In this document: piece by piece, positions 31,157 to 37,749 of the stretch | Layout of the letters: every line of letters starts with the position of its first letter | Numbering within the stretch: position 1 is the stretch's first letter | DNA from: a virus | IMG/VR virus record: IMGVR_UViG_3300023184_005760 | Location: 1-55,810 of that record | Length of the DNA: 55,810 nt | Strand: one strand, 5' to 3' | The notes under the pieces: model-generated | Database searches by the model: none | Seen by the model: only the letters and a program-made list of their open reading frames with translations | Told to the model about the DNA's origin: nothing | Translations under genes and position numbers: made by a program

Positions 31157-31375
31157 TTATTGCGCCCATTTCAACTGATAAAATGTGGCCATGGCAGGAT
31201 CCAGGAATCGAAATTCTGCGTGTTTTTGTCGAGTCCATCCTGTGAATTGATCATAGTCAGCCGTGATCCAGGCCCACTCAAAGTCCTGATCTAAAACTAG
31301 GCCCGCTGTGATCAATTGATTCTTTAGGTCAATCGCATCAAAGACTTCTATTCTGTCAACTCTAACTGTGTGCAT
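31157..31375 (-). CDS. Small conserved phage protein, paralogue family member 2 (72 aa)
   Basis: The protein MHTVRVDRIEVFDAIDLKNQ ends WTRQKHAEFRFLDPAMATFY and QLKWAQ. It has the same arrangement as the neighbours: a helix, a WAWITxD strand, then an FRF strand followed by an acidic residue and a hydrophobic end. It overlaps member 3 by 28 bases. No function is known. Confidence 0.72.
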   Translation of the reverse strand: MHTVRVDRIEVFDAIDLKNQLITAGLVLDQDFEWAWITADYDQFTGWTRQKHAEFRFLDPAMATFYQLKWAQ

Positions 31376-31539
31376 CGAGCCTGTCCGTTGCGTAGTACAA
31401 ACAGCAGTCGATCATGTTCAGATCGAAACCACCAGGTCATGTCATTGACATTTATGTCAGTTATGTAGCGTTCACCTGGGAGGCCAAACGTTTCAAATCC
31501 CCACATGGCCACGTCATCCCATTGTGCCTGGGTGTCCAT
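31348..31539 (-). CDS. Small conserved phage protein, paralogue family member 3 (63 aa)
   Basis: From the ATG at 31539 it reads MDTQAQWDDVAMWGFETFGL, then ERYITDINVNDMTWWFRSEH and DRLLFVLRNGQA. The WWFRSEHDRLLF segment matches YIFYFDSERDYFAF in member 1. A TTG at 31590 would add 17 residues and would overlap the stop of the upstream gene; it is the alternative start. The function is unknown. Confidence 0.65.
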   Translation of the reverse strand: MDTQAQWDDVAMWGFETFGLPGERYITDINVNDMTWWFRSEHDRLLFVLRNGQARCTQLELTE

Positions 31540-31576
31540 GCGATATCCCCAGTCGATCTGGGCACCATATGGAAAT

Positions 31577-31831
31577 TTAGGATCTTGCAAGCCACTCTCG
31601 CTGAATAACTGTGTCGCACACCAACCAGTTGCGCTCAAAGAAGATTCTGTGATCTGTGATGCCAAAATAGTTGCAGAAACTTTGTCCATAACGTAGATCA
31701 TGCAAGGCGTCCCAGGTGTACTGTTTCTTCCACTGCTCATAGTCGCTACGGGGTATGGAGTTGGGAGTGAATTCTACACCCAAGTTTTCATGGTAGGTCA
31801 TCATGTCTCTTATCATGTGTCTAAATGTCAT
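31577..31831 (-). CDS. Conserved hypothetical phage protein (84 aa)
   Basis: The protein starts MTFRHMIRDMMTYHENLGVE and contains WKKQYTWDALHDLRYGQSFC and NYFGITDHRIFFERN. The phrase W...LHDLRYGQSFCNYFGI is typical of small T4-like phage proteins that I have seen without function. The ATG overlaps the stop of the SPASM-like gene by 11 bases, so it is in the radical SAM transcript. Confidence 0.75.
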   Translation of the reverse strand: MTFRHMIRDMMTYHENLGVEFTPNSIPRSDYEQWKKQYTWDALHDLRYGQSFCNYFGITDHRIFFERNWLVCDTVIQREWLARS

Positions 31832-32135
31832 TTTGATACTTTGTTGTCATTAAATCGTCAGTACAACCAGTGCAGGTCTTTTGTTGGCACATGGTATCAG
31901 TCTTGGGGGACCAATCAGATAATACATTGCCAAGATAGGTGTTCTTGCATTCACCGGCCCAGATATCAAAGTTTTTGTCAATGTAAAATCTGGTGCGGCC
32001 AACATCACAACGATATCCGTGCCAGGCAGTCAATCCTTGATTGTGCATCCAGTTGGCATACACAAGATGTTCCTGGCCTTGCTCATCAGTGGCCCGGCAA
32101 TTGTAATTTTGATGTTTAATTAGATTCGATGACAT
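31821..32135 (-). CDS. SPASM-like C-terminal domain of a split radical SAM protein (104 aa)
   Basis: The protein has cysteines spaced like a C-terminal auxiliary cluster domain: YRCDVGRTRFYIDKNFDIW, GECKNTYLGNVLSDW, then CQQKTCTGCTD. That is the expected continuation of the radical SAM core encoded by the overlapping gene 32116-32682. The two reading frames overlap by 20 bases, and the second has its own ATG at 32135 but no strong Shine-Dalgarno. It may be made by re-initiation or by +1 frameshift, or the split may be a mutation. Confidence 0.7.
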   Translation of the reverse strand: MSSNLIKHQNYNCRATDEQGQEHLVYANWMHNQGLTAWHGYRCDVGRTRFYIDKNFDIWAGECKNTYLGNVLSDWSPKTDTMCQQKTCTGCTDDLMTTKYQNDI

Positions 32136-32682
32136 TGATACTGTGGCTCACTTGATGTTGTTGGAAAATTTGTGTGTATTTGTCAAAGTTGACCCGATTC
32201 CATGGCTCGTCCATGAGGTTCACATGACAACTTTTTTCGGGACGAGCCATGACTTGGTTTACTGCCAGAACAGTTTCAAAAAATTTGTCTTCATTCCAGA
32301 ATTCTGAATGCACACTAAAACTAATTGCATCTACCAATTGGGCCAGACGCAGATAATAGTCAGTGCTGGCACTGCCATTGGTGGTGACTAAAATTTGTCC
32401 TAGGTCAACATCGCTGTTGCGTAAAAATTCAATCAAGGGCAAGAAACTCCGATTGGCAGTGACTTCGCCCCCAGTGAATGTGATTTTGTAAGGCAAGCCC
32501 ATGTGCTTTGTTTTGTGATAGAAACTGGACCAGACCTGTTTGAGACGGTCAAGATCAGGGTGAGCACTTGTGTCATCATGCAGTTCTGGTGGACAATAAG
32601 AACAGGCATAGTTACAACGTGATCCAATCATCCAGGTCATGCTCACCATTGGTACTATGGGTTCTACCCGAATAATTTTCAT
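32116..32682 (-). CDS. Radical SAM protein, core domain (188 aa)
   Basis: The core begins with C23-x3-C27-x2-C30 in GSRCNYACSYCPPE. TFTGGEVTANRSF (about 70), LVTTNGSASTDYY and AISFSVHSEFWNE are typical later strands, including the GGE motif that binds SAM. The barrel stops after about 185 residues, and the next gene supplies a SPASM-like end. Of the four radical SAM proteins in the window this is the only one with the standard order of core then SPASM. The ATG overlaps the stop of the upstream gene. The substrate is unknown. Confidence 0.9.
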   Translation of the reverse strand: MKIIRVEPIVPMVSMTWMIGSRCNYACSYCPPELHDDTSAHPDLDRLKQVWSSFYHKTKHMGLPYKITFTGGEVTANRSFLPLIEFLRNSDVDLGQILVTTNGSASTDYYLRLAQLVDAISFSVHSEFWNEDKFFETVLAVNQVMARPEKSCHVNLMDEPWNRVNFDKYTQIFQQHQVSHSINVIESN

Positions 32683-33395
32683 CAGTCCCAGAGTGCTTGA
32701 TAATACTTGCCAAAAAGTCGAAATCCGTTTTGTATACGTGCTTCAACAACTTTCATACCTTCGTAATCACACTTGTATGTGTTGTTAGGGCCATCTTTCA
32801 TTTGATAATGCTTGTGTTCACCTTTAGGCACTTCGTTGCCGTCCGCATCCACAGGCACCCACAGCATGTCATGCTCACCTGAACGGAAAGCATCTTCCCA
32901 GGAGTCATCTGTTTTGCACTCAAACGCAAAGATCATTTCGTCCATGGCCCAATCCCAACGCAGGAAGTGATTGGCATCTGTGTCCCACTTGTTTTCTTTG
33001 GCCGGCGCGGCTGTGGATTTCAAATGATCAGGCACATCTTCATCATCCACAAAAGGAGCACCGTGCTTGGCCGCTTTGAGTTGCTTGAGCATGGGCAGGA
33101 TAATAGGACTCAAGGTATGATCCATGCTCCAGGTGTCCCAGTAGTCAATCTTCACATAGTCAATCTTTGGATGCACACGATCCAGTACCCATTGAATTGC
33201 TTTGCTAACAGGGTTCAGGTAGTCGCTCCAGCGGTCACACCACTCTGGACGTTCAATATATTGGCTTTCTTCTTCCAGGGTAAGAATGCCTTTTTTGCGA
33301 GCACACTTTGACCAGTCAGTCCAGAAGAACGCATAGTCCAACATGGTGTAAGGTGAGATCCAGTGATCTCGATATTTTGAAATGTATACTTTCAT
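32682..33395 (-). CDS. Conserved T4-like phage protein of unknown function (237 aa)
   Basis: The sequence opens MKVYISKYRDHWISPYTMLD and contains KIDYVKIDYWDTWSMDHTLS, IILPMLKQLKAAKHGAPFVD and DEDVPDHLKST. I recall this family from many T4-like and jumbo phages, always without function. The fold looks mixed with many Trp and Tyr and an acidic surface. AAAGGA lies 8 bases before the ATG. It directly precedes the radical SAM pair, with a stop/start overlap. Confidence 0.82.
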   Translation of the reverse strand: MKVYISKYRDHWISPYTMLDYAFFWTDWSKCARKKGILTLEEESQYIERPEWCDRWSDYLNPVSKAIQWVLDRVHPKIDYVKIDYWDTWSMDHTLSPIILPMLKQLKAAKHGAPFVDDEDVPDHLKSTAAPAKENKWDTDANHFLRWDWAMDEMIFAFECKTDDSWEDAFRSGEHDMLWVPVDADGNEVPKGEHKHYQMKDGPNNTYKCDYEGMKVVEARIQNGFRLFGKYYQALWD

Positions 33396-33405
33396 GTTTT
33401 ATCCT

Positions 33406-33678
33406 TTAAGTGTGTGACTGAGTGTACCACCAGGTGGCCCAGGCTACCAATGCTGAGACAATTACCACGGCTTCTACTATATCCCAACGATGTTTTGTTT
33501 TTTGTTTTTGTTCATTGAGGTTGTTGTTGATTGTGTTGGCACACAATGCAATCACTTCACGAGTGTTAGCGGCCCGCAATAGATCAGCAAATGTTTCCAA
33601 TGGCTGTAGTACTGTATCTGGTAATTCATCAAGGACAAAGCCTGCCTGTTCCGCTAGTTGTTTAGTCTGTTTGTTCAT
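33406..33678 (-). CDS. C-terminally membrane-anchored small protein (90 aa)
   Basis: The first 65 residues are soluble and helical (TKQLAEQAGFVLDELPDTVL), followed by a basic KQKTKHRWD and one transmembrane helix, IVEAVVIVSALVAWATWWY, at the C-terminus. It is probably tail-anchored in the inner membrane with the N-terminal domain in the cytoplasm. It overlaps the 50-residue gene by 17 bases. The function is unknown. Confidence 0.75.
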   Translation of the reverse strand: MNKQTKQLAEQAGFVLDELPDTVLQPLETFADLLRAANTREVIALCANTINNNLNEQKQKTKHRWDIVEAVVIVSALVAWATWWYTQSHT

Positions 33679-33814
33679 ATCTTATTAAGTATCCACTTGA
33701 GTTTCGTATCCGATCCAGTGCCGCACGTTCACGGTCTTCACCCATTTCAGAGTTATTGATGTAAGACAACAAGATTAGCACAGCAATTACAATCCACTCC
33801 GCATGGGCTTGCAT
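33662..33814 (-). CDS. Small single-pass membrane protein (50 aa)
   Basis: The ATG at 33814 overlaps the stop of the previous gene (TAATG). The protein reads MQAHAEWIVIAVLILLSYIN, then NSEMGEDRERAALDRIRNSS and a short tail: one N-terminal transmembrane helix and a charged cytoplasmic part. The length and neighbours fit a chain of tiny coupled genes. The function is unknown. Confidence 0.68.
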   Translation of the reverse strand: MQAHAEWIVIAVLILLSYINNSEMGEDRERAALDRIRNSSGYLIRYEQTD

Positions 33815-34020
33815 TACCAATCACCATTGTCAACCCAACCACGTATGGTCAAGAACAACCAACTCACTGACCAGGTGCGTTCATTGGGACTGGGCCATCC
33901 ATCGTTGGGCTCACGTCTAGCACGTGGCGTCAATCTCCAATGCAGTGGATTCAGTGTAAAGATAACACTGATCCCACTGTACCGGAACCAATTCAAATAT
34001 CTACTGTTTTCAGTTTCCAT
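33814..34020 (-). CDS. Conserved small phage protein (68 aa)
   Basis: The protein METENSRYLNWFRYSGISVI, then FTLNPLHWRLTPRARREPND and GWPSPNERTWSVSWLFLTIR, ends GWVDNGDW. It is rich in Trp and Arg and has a conserved-looking GWPSPNERTWSVSWLF block that I recall from T4-like phages. Despite aromatic residues it lacks a clear membrane segment. It overlaps the phosphoesterase 3' end by 28 bases. The function is unknown. Confidence 0.72.
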   Translation of the reverse strand: METENSRYLNWFRYSGISVIFTLNPLHWRLTPRARREPNDGWPSPNERTWSVSWLFLTIRGWVDNGDW

Positions 34021-34847
34021 TGTTCCGCCTGTTGTTCATAGCCATCATAGCCACGTGGGTTGCACATCACACGGCATGAGCCGATCATGTAGTCAAACTC
34101 GTGATGAGTATGTCCATGTGTCCACAATTTGATTTGTGGACGATCAAGAATAAACTGGTCCAGGTCTGAACTGTAAGCACCATTCACCATGGTTTGATCT
34201 GCGTACTGCGGGTGAGTTGATGCTTTGCTAGGCGAGTGATGACCAACTACCACGTACTTAGCAGTGGGGTTGGCCGCAATCGACTCTTCAACAAATTTCA
34301 ACATGGCCCGGTGTTCTTCCACACTGGCTTCGGGACTGAATCGGCCCTCACGTGTGTGGCGCTTGCCTTCCGAGTCTTTGTAATGCACAGGATAGCGACT
34401 GTCCCGGATGATTCTAAAATCATTCATGTAACTGCGAATGCGATACAAGGTATCTGGATCTTCGCGATTCATGTCAGTCCATAGCGTACCACACAAGAAC
34501 GTGGTGTCACCAATAGTGATTGATTCTTTTTCTAGAATGTGCAAATTGGGCAAGTAGCCCAGCACATCTTTTAGGTGTGCAAAGGCAGTGGCAAAGTCGC
34601 CATTGTAGTATTCATGATTGCCCACAATGTAGATCACGTGTGGAAAACGATCATGACAGCGTTGGAAGAATTCGTGAAAGCGATTGCTACGATATTCTGG
34701 ACCCATCACACCATAGGGATCACGTTGGGCCAGGTCATAGGCCACACAGATATCGCCGCCCAAGATCAGTACTTGGGCACCTTGATCATTTTCAAAATCA
34801 AGGTCTCCGAATTCAAGATGCACGTCCGATACTAGAGAAATTTTCAC
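33993..34847 (-). CDS. Calcineurin-like metallophosphoesterase (284 aa)
   Basis: All five metal-binding motifs are present: SDVHLEFG (8-14), GGDI (about 30), GNHEYY (about 95), GHHSPS (about 204) and GHTHHEF (about 252). These enzymes use two metals to cleave phosphomonoesters or diesters, such as cyclic nucleotides or nucleic-acid ends. The substrate is not clear. The gene overlaps the 121-residue membrane gene by 35 bases, and a sigma-70 promoter lies inside that gene to drive it. Confidence 0.92.
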   Translation of the reverse strand: MKISLVSDVHLEFGDLDFENDQGAQVLILGGDICVAYDLAQRDPYGVMGPEYRSNRFHEFFQRCHDRFPHVIYIVGNHEYYNGDFATAFAHLKDVLGYLPNLHILEKESITIGDTTFLCGTLWTDMNREDPDTLYRIRSYMNDFRIIRDSRYPVHYKDSEGKRHTREGRFSPEASVEEHRAMLKFVEESIAANPTAKYVVVGHHSPSKASTHPQYADQTMVNGAYSSDLDQFILDRPQIKLWTHGHTHHEFDYMIGSCRVMCNPRGYDGYEQQAEQWKLKTVDI

Positions 34848-35178
34848 CGAGTTCTTTCAATTGACTTTTAAGGGTACGCACCGCAGTCTCATCACCATCA
34901 TAGATAGCGGCAGACTTGTCGGGATAGCGTAGTCGAAAACGTTCCACAATTTCCTTCAAATTGTGACCTTGGCATACAAATGCTTTGGTAATACTATTAT
35001 AGCAGAAATACTGATCCAAGTCAACCTCTACCGTGAGTGGGATCAGGCGTTCCTGATCAAGGTCTCGCACTACCGAACCAATTTGGTTCTCTAAGTAACG
35101 GCTCACTGCCCAGGTAAAAACAAACCAGGACACAATGCCCAACAGCACAAGATCTAATATAAAACTTAGCAATTCCAT
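34813..35178 (-). CDS. N-terminally anchored membrane protein (121 aa)
   Basis: The ATG at 35178 gives MELLSFILDLVLLGIVSWFV, one transmembrane helix at the N-terminus, then a soluble 95-residue domain with QIGSVVRDLDQERLIPLTVE and IVERFRLRYPDKSAA. TAAATACACT directly precedes this ATG (4 bases between box and ATG) and there is no Shine-Dalgarno, so a leaderless late mRNA is likely. A longer frame from 35265 is rejected. The function is unknown. Confidence 0.72.
   Translation of the reverse strand: MELLSFILDLVLLGIVSWFVFTWAVSRYLENQIGSVVRDLDQERLIPLTVEVDLDQYFCYNSITKAFVCQGHNLKEIVERFRLRYPDKSAAIYDGDETAVRTLKSQLKELGENFSSIGRAS
34996..35024 (-). promoter_or_regulatory. Intragenic sigma-70 promoter for the metallophosphoesterase
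   Basis: TTGACT (35019-35024), 17-bp spacer, TATAAT (34996-35001), lying inside the 121-residue coding region and 149 bases before the phosphoesterase start. Confidence 0.75.
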
Positions 35179-35182
35179 AGTG

Positions 35183-35188
35183 TATTTA
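35183..35188 (-). promoter_or_regulatory. TAAATA box 4 bases before the 121-aa gene (leaderless)
   Basis: The minus strand reads TAAATA-CACT-ATG with no Shine-Dalgarno sequence. Confidence 0.5.
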
Positions 35189-35191
35189 CTT

Positions 35192-35644
35192 TCATAATGT
35201 CCGGCGTTGTGCCAGGTATTGTTCCCATTGTACCCACTTATTCCGGACCAAGAAACCCCAATCACGTTGTTTGATTCCGGGCATGAACAAGGTCCAACAA
35301 GTCACATCTGGATCCAATTCCACTCTGTGATACTGACTGGCCTTGGCCCAACGGAAACTTCCTGGGCCACACCAACGGGCTATTTCGACCGTCTTACGAC
35401 CTTGAGCATCAAACTGCGGTGTCCACTCCCAGTAGCCACCTCGTAGAATCACAGTAAGGAACGGCCAGGGATGGTCATGCACATCTTCAGTATCCGATTT
35501 CAAAAACTTGTGTACAAACACATTGAACGGAAACCATTTGCGATCTCGAAGAAACACATAGTAGCGTTCCAAGTATGGTTGATTATCCACCCGGTCCATA
35601 ATAATACGGTACCTACCCAAATGTTCAAAGAGTTTTTTAAGCAT
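35192..35644 (-). CDS. Cupin-fold protein (150 aa)
   Basis: The beta-barrel core has HDHPWPFLTVILRGGYWEW and then WCGPGSFRWAKASQYHRVEL followed by TLFMPG. These are the two cupin motifs with HxH and a later His as metal ligands. The family includes sugar epimerases, dioxygenases and binding proteins; the size fits a single small cupin. The ATG at 35644 is 6 bases after a TATAAT and lacks a Shine-Dalgarno, which predicts a leaderless message. A longer frame with an ATG at 35659 lies over the promoter. Confidence 0.8.
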   Translation of the reverse strand: MLKKLFEHLGRYRIIMDRVDNQPYLERYYVFLRDRKWFPFNVFVHKFLKSDTEDVHDHPWPFLTVILRGGYWEWTPQFDAQGRKTVEIARWCGPGSFRWAKASQYHRVELDPDVTCWTLFMPGIKQRDWGFLVRNKWVQWEQYLAQRRTL

Positions 35645-35650
35645 ATGATT

Positions 35651-35679
35651 ATTATACAAGATTAGGAATATTCAGTCAA
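35651..35679 (-). promoter_or_regulatory. Sigma-70 promoter for the cupin gene, leaderless
   Basis: TTGACT (35674-35679), 17-bp spacer, TATAAT (35651-35656), then 6 bases to the ATG. The terminator of the next unit abuts the -35. Confidence 0.9.
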
Positions 35680-35680
35680 G

Positions 35681-35709
35681 AAAAAACCCTACCGTGGGCA
35701 GGGTTTTTT
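35681..35709 (-). terminator. Terminator after the 35747 gene
   Basis: AAAAAACCCT (35681-35690) pairs with AGGGTTTTTT (35700-35709), a 10-bp stem with a T-run on the minus strand, ending directly at the next promoter. Confidence 0.85.
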
Positions 35710-35746
35710 GTATAGTGTCCCGTGTGATTAGGACAGCGAGTTTGGA

Positions 35747-36016
35747 TTAGGCTACGATGCCCATTGCAAGTGCCTTGTAACCAGCGGCTACAATTTTGCG
35801 GCTTGGCTTACCGATTACATATTCTGTAACCTTGACACCATTACCAGCAGTGCGGCTGTTTGAGTAAACAGCAAAACCGGCAGCACGGATGCGGCTGGCT
35901 TCGGCACTCAAGTTGCCCACGCCAAAACGCTTCTTTGCTTCCGATGGAGTCAAAGTTTCGCCGTTGTAAAGTGCATTGAAGACTTTGTAAGTCTTGGTCT
36001 CTGGATTAAAACGCAT
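35747..36016 (-). CDS. Small basic protein, possible winged-helix regulator (89 aa)
   Basis: The protein reads MRFNPETKTYKVFNALYNGE, then LTPSEAKKRFGVGNLSAEAS, RIRAAGFAVYSNSRTAGNGV and TEYVIGKPSRK. The order of helix, turn, recognition helix (SEAKKRFG...AEASRIR) and beta wing (NGVKVTEYVIG) fits a small winged-helix DNA-binding protein. It would be an early regulator if so. It is a single-gene unit with its own promoter and terminator. The ATG at 36016 has AAAGG 9 bases upstream. Confidence 0.75.
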   Translation of the reverse strand: MRFNPETKTYKVFNALYNGETLTPSEAKKRFGVGNLSAEASRIRAAGFAVYSNSRTAGNGVKVTEYVIGKPSRKIVAAGYKALAMGIVA

Positions 36017-36062
36017 AATTTTTACCTTTCTTAAGTTTAGCCGTTGCGTACAGCATCTAAGT

Positions 36063-36091
36063 ATTATATGACAGTTGTAACACAATCGCAA
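36063..36091 (-). promoter_or_regulatory. Sigma-70 promoter for the winged-helix-like gene
   Basis: TTGCGA (36086-36091), 17-bp spacer, TATAAT (36063-36068). Confidence 0.75.
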
Positions 36092-36196
36092 CATGTTTTG
36101 GCAACATTGCCAAACTGTGTCAACCTTTCTCAGGGCTATGGCGTTGTATATACAGCAAGAGAAATTCTTGCTAGTTTCAAATCAAAGGAGATTACT

Positions 36197-36397
36197 ATGA
36201 AACAATTTATCGCTCTCATCGCTACCGTGTTTGCTGTTTCTGCATTTGCCGCAGACGCACCCAAGAAAGAAGAAAAGAAAGTAGAAGCCAAGCCTGCTGT
36301 TACTGCGCCTGCTCCGGCAGCCAGTACACCTGCCAAGGTGGATGCCAAAAGCGCACCTACCGCGCCTGCCGCCAAAGCCGAAACTACTAAGAAGTAA
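36197..36397 (+). CDS. Exported Lys/Ala/Pro-rich small protein (66 aa)
   Basis: The N-terminus MKQFIALIATVFAVSAFAA is a clear Sec signal peptide with a cut after AFA. The mature part is low complexity, rich in Lys, Ala, Pro and Glu (APKKEEKKVEAKPAVTAPAP). Bacterial genomes carry similar small periplasmic proteins, so the gene may have been taken from a host. AAAGGAG lies 7 bases before the ATG. The function is unknown; the sequence is unlikely to fold as an enzyme. Confidence 0.82.
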   Translation: MKQFIALIATVFAVSAFAADAPKKEEKKVEAKPAVTAPAPAASTPAKVDAKSAPTAPAAKAETTKK

Positions 36398-36611
36398 TCC
36401 CAACAGATTTACATCAATCCGGTTACAGGGTACCAACCCATATGATGCACCGGATGATGAATTCCTGTGTTCTAGTCAGGCACGTAAGCCTCGAGTTCCG
36501 CAGTTTCAACCAGACCTGGATGATGATAAAGAACTAAGTGACTATGTGAAGACTAGATTACTCATAGCCAGGATACGGGCTTTGGAAAAGTATCGAGAAA
36601 TACAGGGCTGA
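36342..36611 (+). CDS. Hypothetical acidic phage protein with unclear start
   Basis: The convincing part is the last 60 residues: NPYDAPDDEFLCSSQARKPR, then QFQPDLDDDKELSDYVKTRL and IARIRALEKYREIQG. The helix LLIARIRALEKYREI recalls the C-terminal end of several T4-like hypothetical proteins. No ATG, GTG or TTG lies in frame between that part and 36342, where an ATG sits inside the previous gene in another frame. So the gene either starts at 36342 with a 56-base overlap or has lost its start. It ends at a terminator hairpin. Confidence 0.5.
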   Translation: MPKAHLPRLPPKPKLLRSNPNRFTSIRLQGTNPYDAPDDEFLCSSQARKPRVPQFQPDLDDDKELSDYVKTRLLIARIRALEKYREIQG

Positions 36612-36630
36612 AAGGCCCTGTTTTCTTTTT
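36602..36630 (+). terminator. Terminator after the 36.2-36.6 kb genes
   Basis: ACAGGGC (36602-36608) and GCCCTGT (36615-36621) form a 7-bp stem, followed by TTTCTTTTT. It overlaps the stop codon. Confidence 0.85.
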
Positions 36631-36644
36631 CTACGTACCTTTGA

Positions 36645-36650
36645 TAAATA
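36645..36650 (+). promoter_or_regulatory. TAAATA late-type box for the GNAT-like gene
   Basis: GATAAATAGG lies 27 bases before the ATG at 36678, right after the preceding terminator. Confidence 0.45.
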
Positions 36651-36677
36651 GGTTTGCAAGCATATAAAGAGCGTATT

Positions 36678-37109
36678 ATGTTACACACCATCACAAGTAT
36701 TACTGAAGAAATTGTTAATCTCCTAAAGGACGACCCAGTGCGCCCTGAGATACCGGCTGACCAACGAGTCAATTCCAACAGTCGAATATACATGCTCAAA
36801 GATGGAGACCAAACTCGTGCAATCACCTGTGTGAAGTTTTTGGATGTGATTCCAGCCGCAGTGGATGACTTGGTGGGCTTGGTGGGCAGTGCCAAAACTG
36901 CGGTATTTTATACAATTTGGTCATATGCATCTGGGGCAGGGCGTGAACTGATTGTTCGGGCCCAAGAATCAATCAAAGCGGAGTTTCCCAACATTGATAC
37001 CTATGTAACTTTGAGTCCCAAGACCGAGATGGCCAAGCGTTTCCATTTGAAGAATGGTGCCGGCATCTACCGCGAAAATTCTGACACCGTCAATTACATC
37101 TATAAGTAA
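36678..37109 (+). CDS. GNAT-like acetyltransferase-fold phage protein (143 aa)
   Basis: The C-terminal 75 residues, with VFYTIWSYASGAGRELIVRA, VTLSPKTEMAKRFHLKNGAG and ENSDTVNYIYK, match a group of small phage and bacterial proteins with a GNAT-like layout: a strand, a loop GxGxxL, a helix, then the LSPxTExAxxFHxKNG block. The N-terminal part is helical and variable. It probably acetylates a protein or small molecule, but the substrate is unknown. The ATG at 36678 has AAGAG upstream; a TTG at 36654 is rejected because it is within the leader. Confidence 0.72.
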   Translation: MLHTITSITEEIVNLLKDDPVRPEIPADQRVNSNSRIYMLKDGDQTRAITCVKFLDVIPAAVDDLVGLVGSAKTAVFYTIWSYASGAGRELIVRAQESIKAEFPNIDTYVTLSPKTEMAKRFHLKNGAGIYRENSDTVNYIYK

Positions 37110-37180
37110 CACGCTCGTGTAGCAATCTTGTCCTGCAAGGGGCGGGACTAGATAACACACACATTACACAGGAGAATAAC

Positions 37181-37408
37181 ATGAGCAAAACACCTTACGA
37201 GATCCGTCTCGAACTTCTCAAAATGGCCAACGAAATCCTCGTGACGCCAGTCTTCCAACAACGTCAAGCACTAACTGATGAGTATCACTCTAAGTTAACT
37301 GACGCCAACCGAGGAACGCATCCGTTTCCAACTTTACCAGATTTTCCGTCTAGCACAGATATTGTGAGCAAGGCAGAAGAACTCAAGAAGTTTGTAGACC
37401 AAGCGTAA
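37181..37408 (+). CDS. Conserved hypothetical T4-like phage protein (75 aa)
   Basis: The protein MSKTPYEIRLELLKMANEIL, then FQQRQALTDEYHSKLTDANR and ADIVSKAEELKKF, is helical and soluble. The opening KTPYEIRxELLKMA is a phrase I recall from cyanophage and other T4-like genomes, near virion genes but with no role assigned. AGGAG lies 8 bases before the ATG. A strong terminator follows. Confidence 0.8.
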   Translation: MSKTPYEIRLELLKMANEILVTPVFQQRQALTDEYHSKLTDANRGTHPFPTLPDFPSSTDIVSKAEELKKFVDQA

Positions 37409-37413
37409 AAAAT

Positions 37414-37435
37414 GAAAGCCCCGTAAGGGGCTTTC
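37414..37435. terminator. Bidirectional terminator between convergent genes
   Basis: A perfect 9-bp stem GAAAGCCCC with GGGGCTTTC around GTAA. TTTCTT follows on the plus strand and CATTTTTT on the minus strand. Confidence 0.92.
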
Positions 37436-37452
37436 TTGTGAGTGTATTTGAA

Positions 37453-37749
37453 TTACCGGTGCCACTGTCCTTCAAAGCAATGGCGTATTTCGTGACCCAC
37501 TATGGCCATGTCAGTGACCGGTCCAGTGTAGATGGTACAAGTGTGATTGTTGTATTCTGAGCAGGCCAGGATGCGTTGGTTGCTCAGTGCTGGCATCTTG
37601 CCTTGGCAAAATGAACTTACATTTTCTAACACCACCCAGCGTATGGTCTTTTCGGGCAGATTGGAACGGGCTTCAAATTGAATGTTGTAACTTTGAGCCG
37701 AGACTGTTGCACTCAGCGTCAATAACGCAACGGCCAAAAAGGATTTCAT
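37453..37749 (-). CDS. Exported HExxH-motif mini-protein (98 aa)
   Basis: A Sec signal peptide, MKSFLAVALLTLSATVSA, is followed by an 80-residue mature part with four Cys. Near its end is MAIVGHEIRHCFEGQWH, an HEIRH zinc-protease motif. The mature protein is very short for a protease; small bacterial proteins with the same VGHExRHCF ending exist. It may be a periplasmic metallopeptidase fragment or zinc-binding inhibitor. It overlaps the SWIM gene by 4 bases (ATGA), as the second gene of a pair. Confidence 0.75.
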   Translation of the reverse strand: MKSFLAVALLTLSATVSAQSYNIQFEARSNLPEKTIRWVVLENVSSFCQGKMPALSNQRILACSEYNNHTCTIYTGPVTDMAIVGHEIRHCFEGQWHR

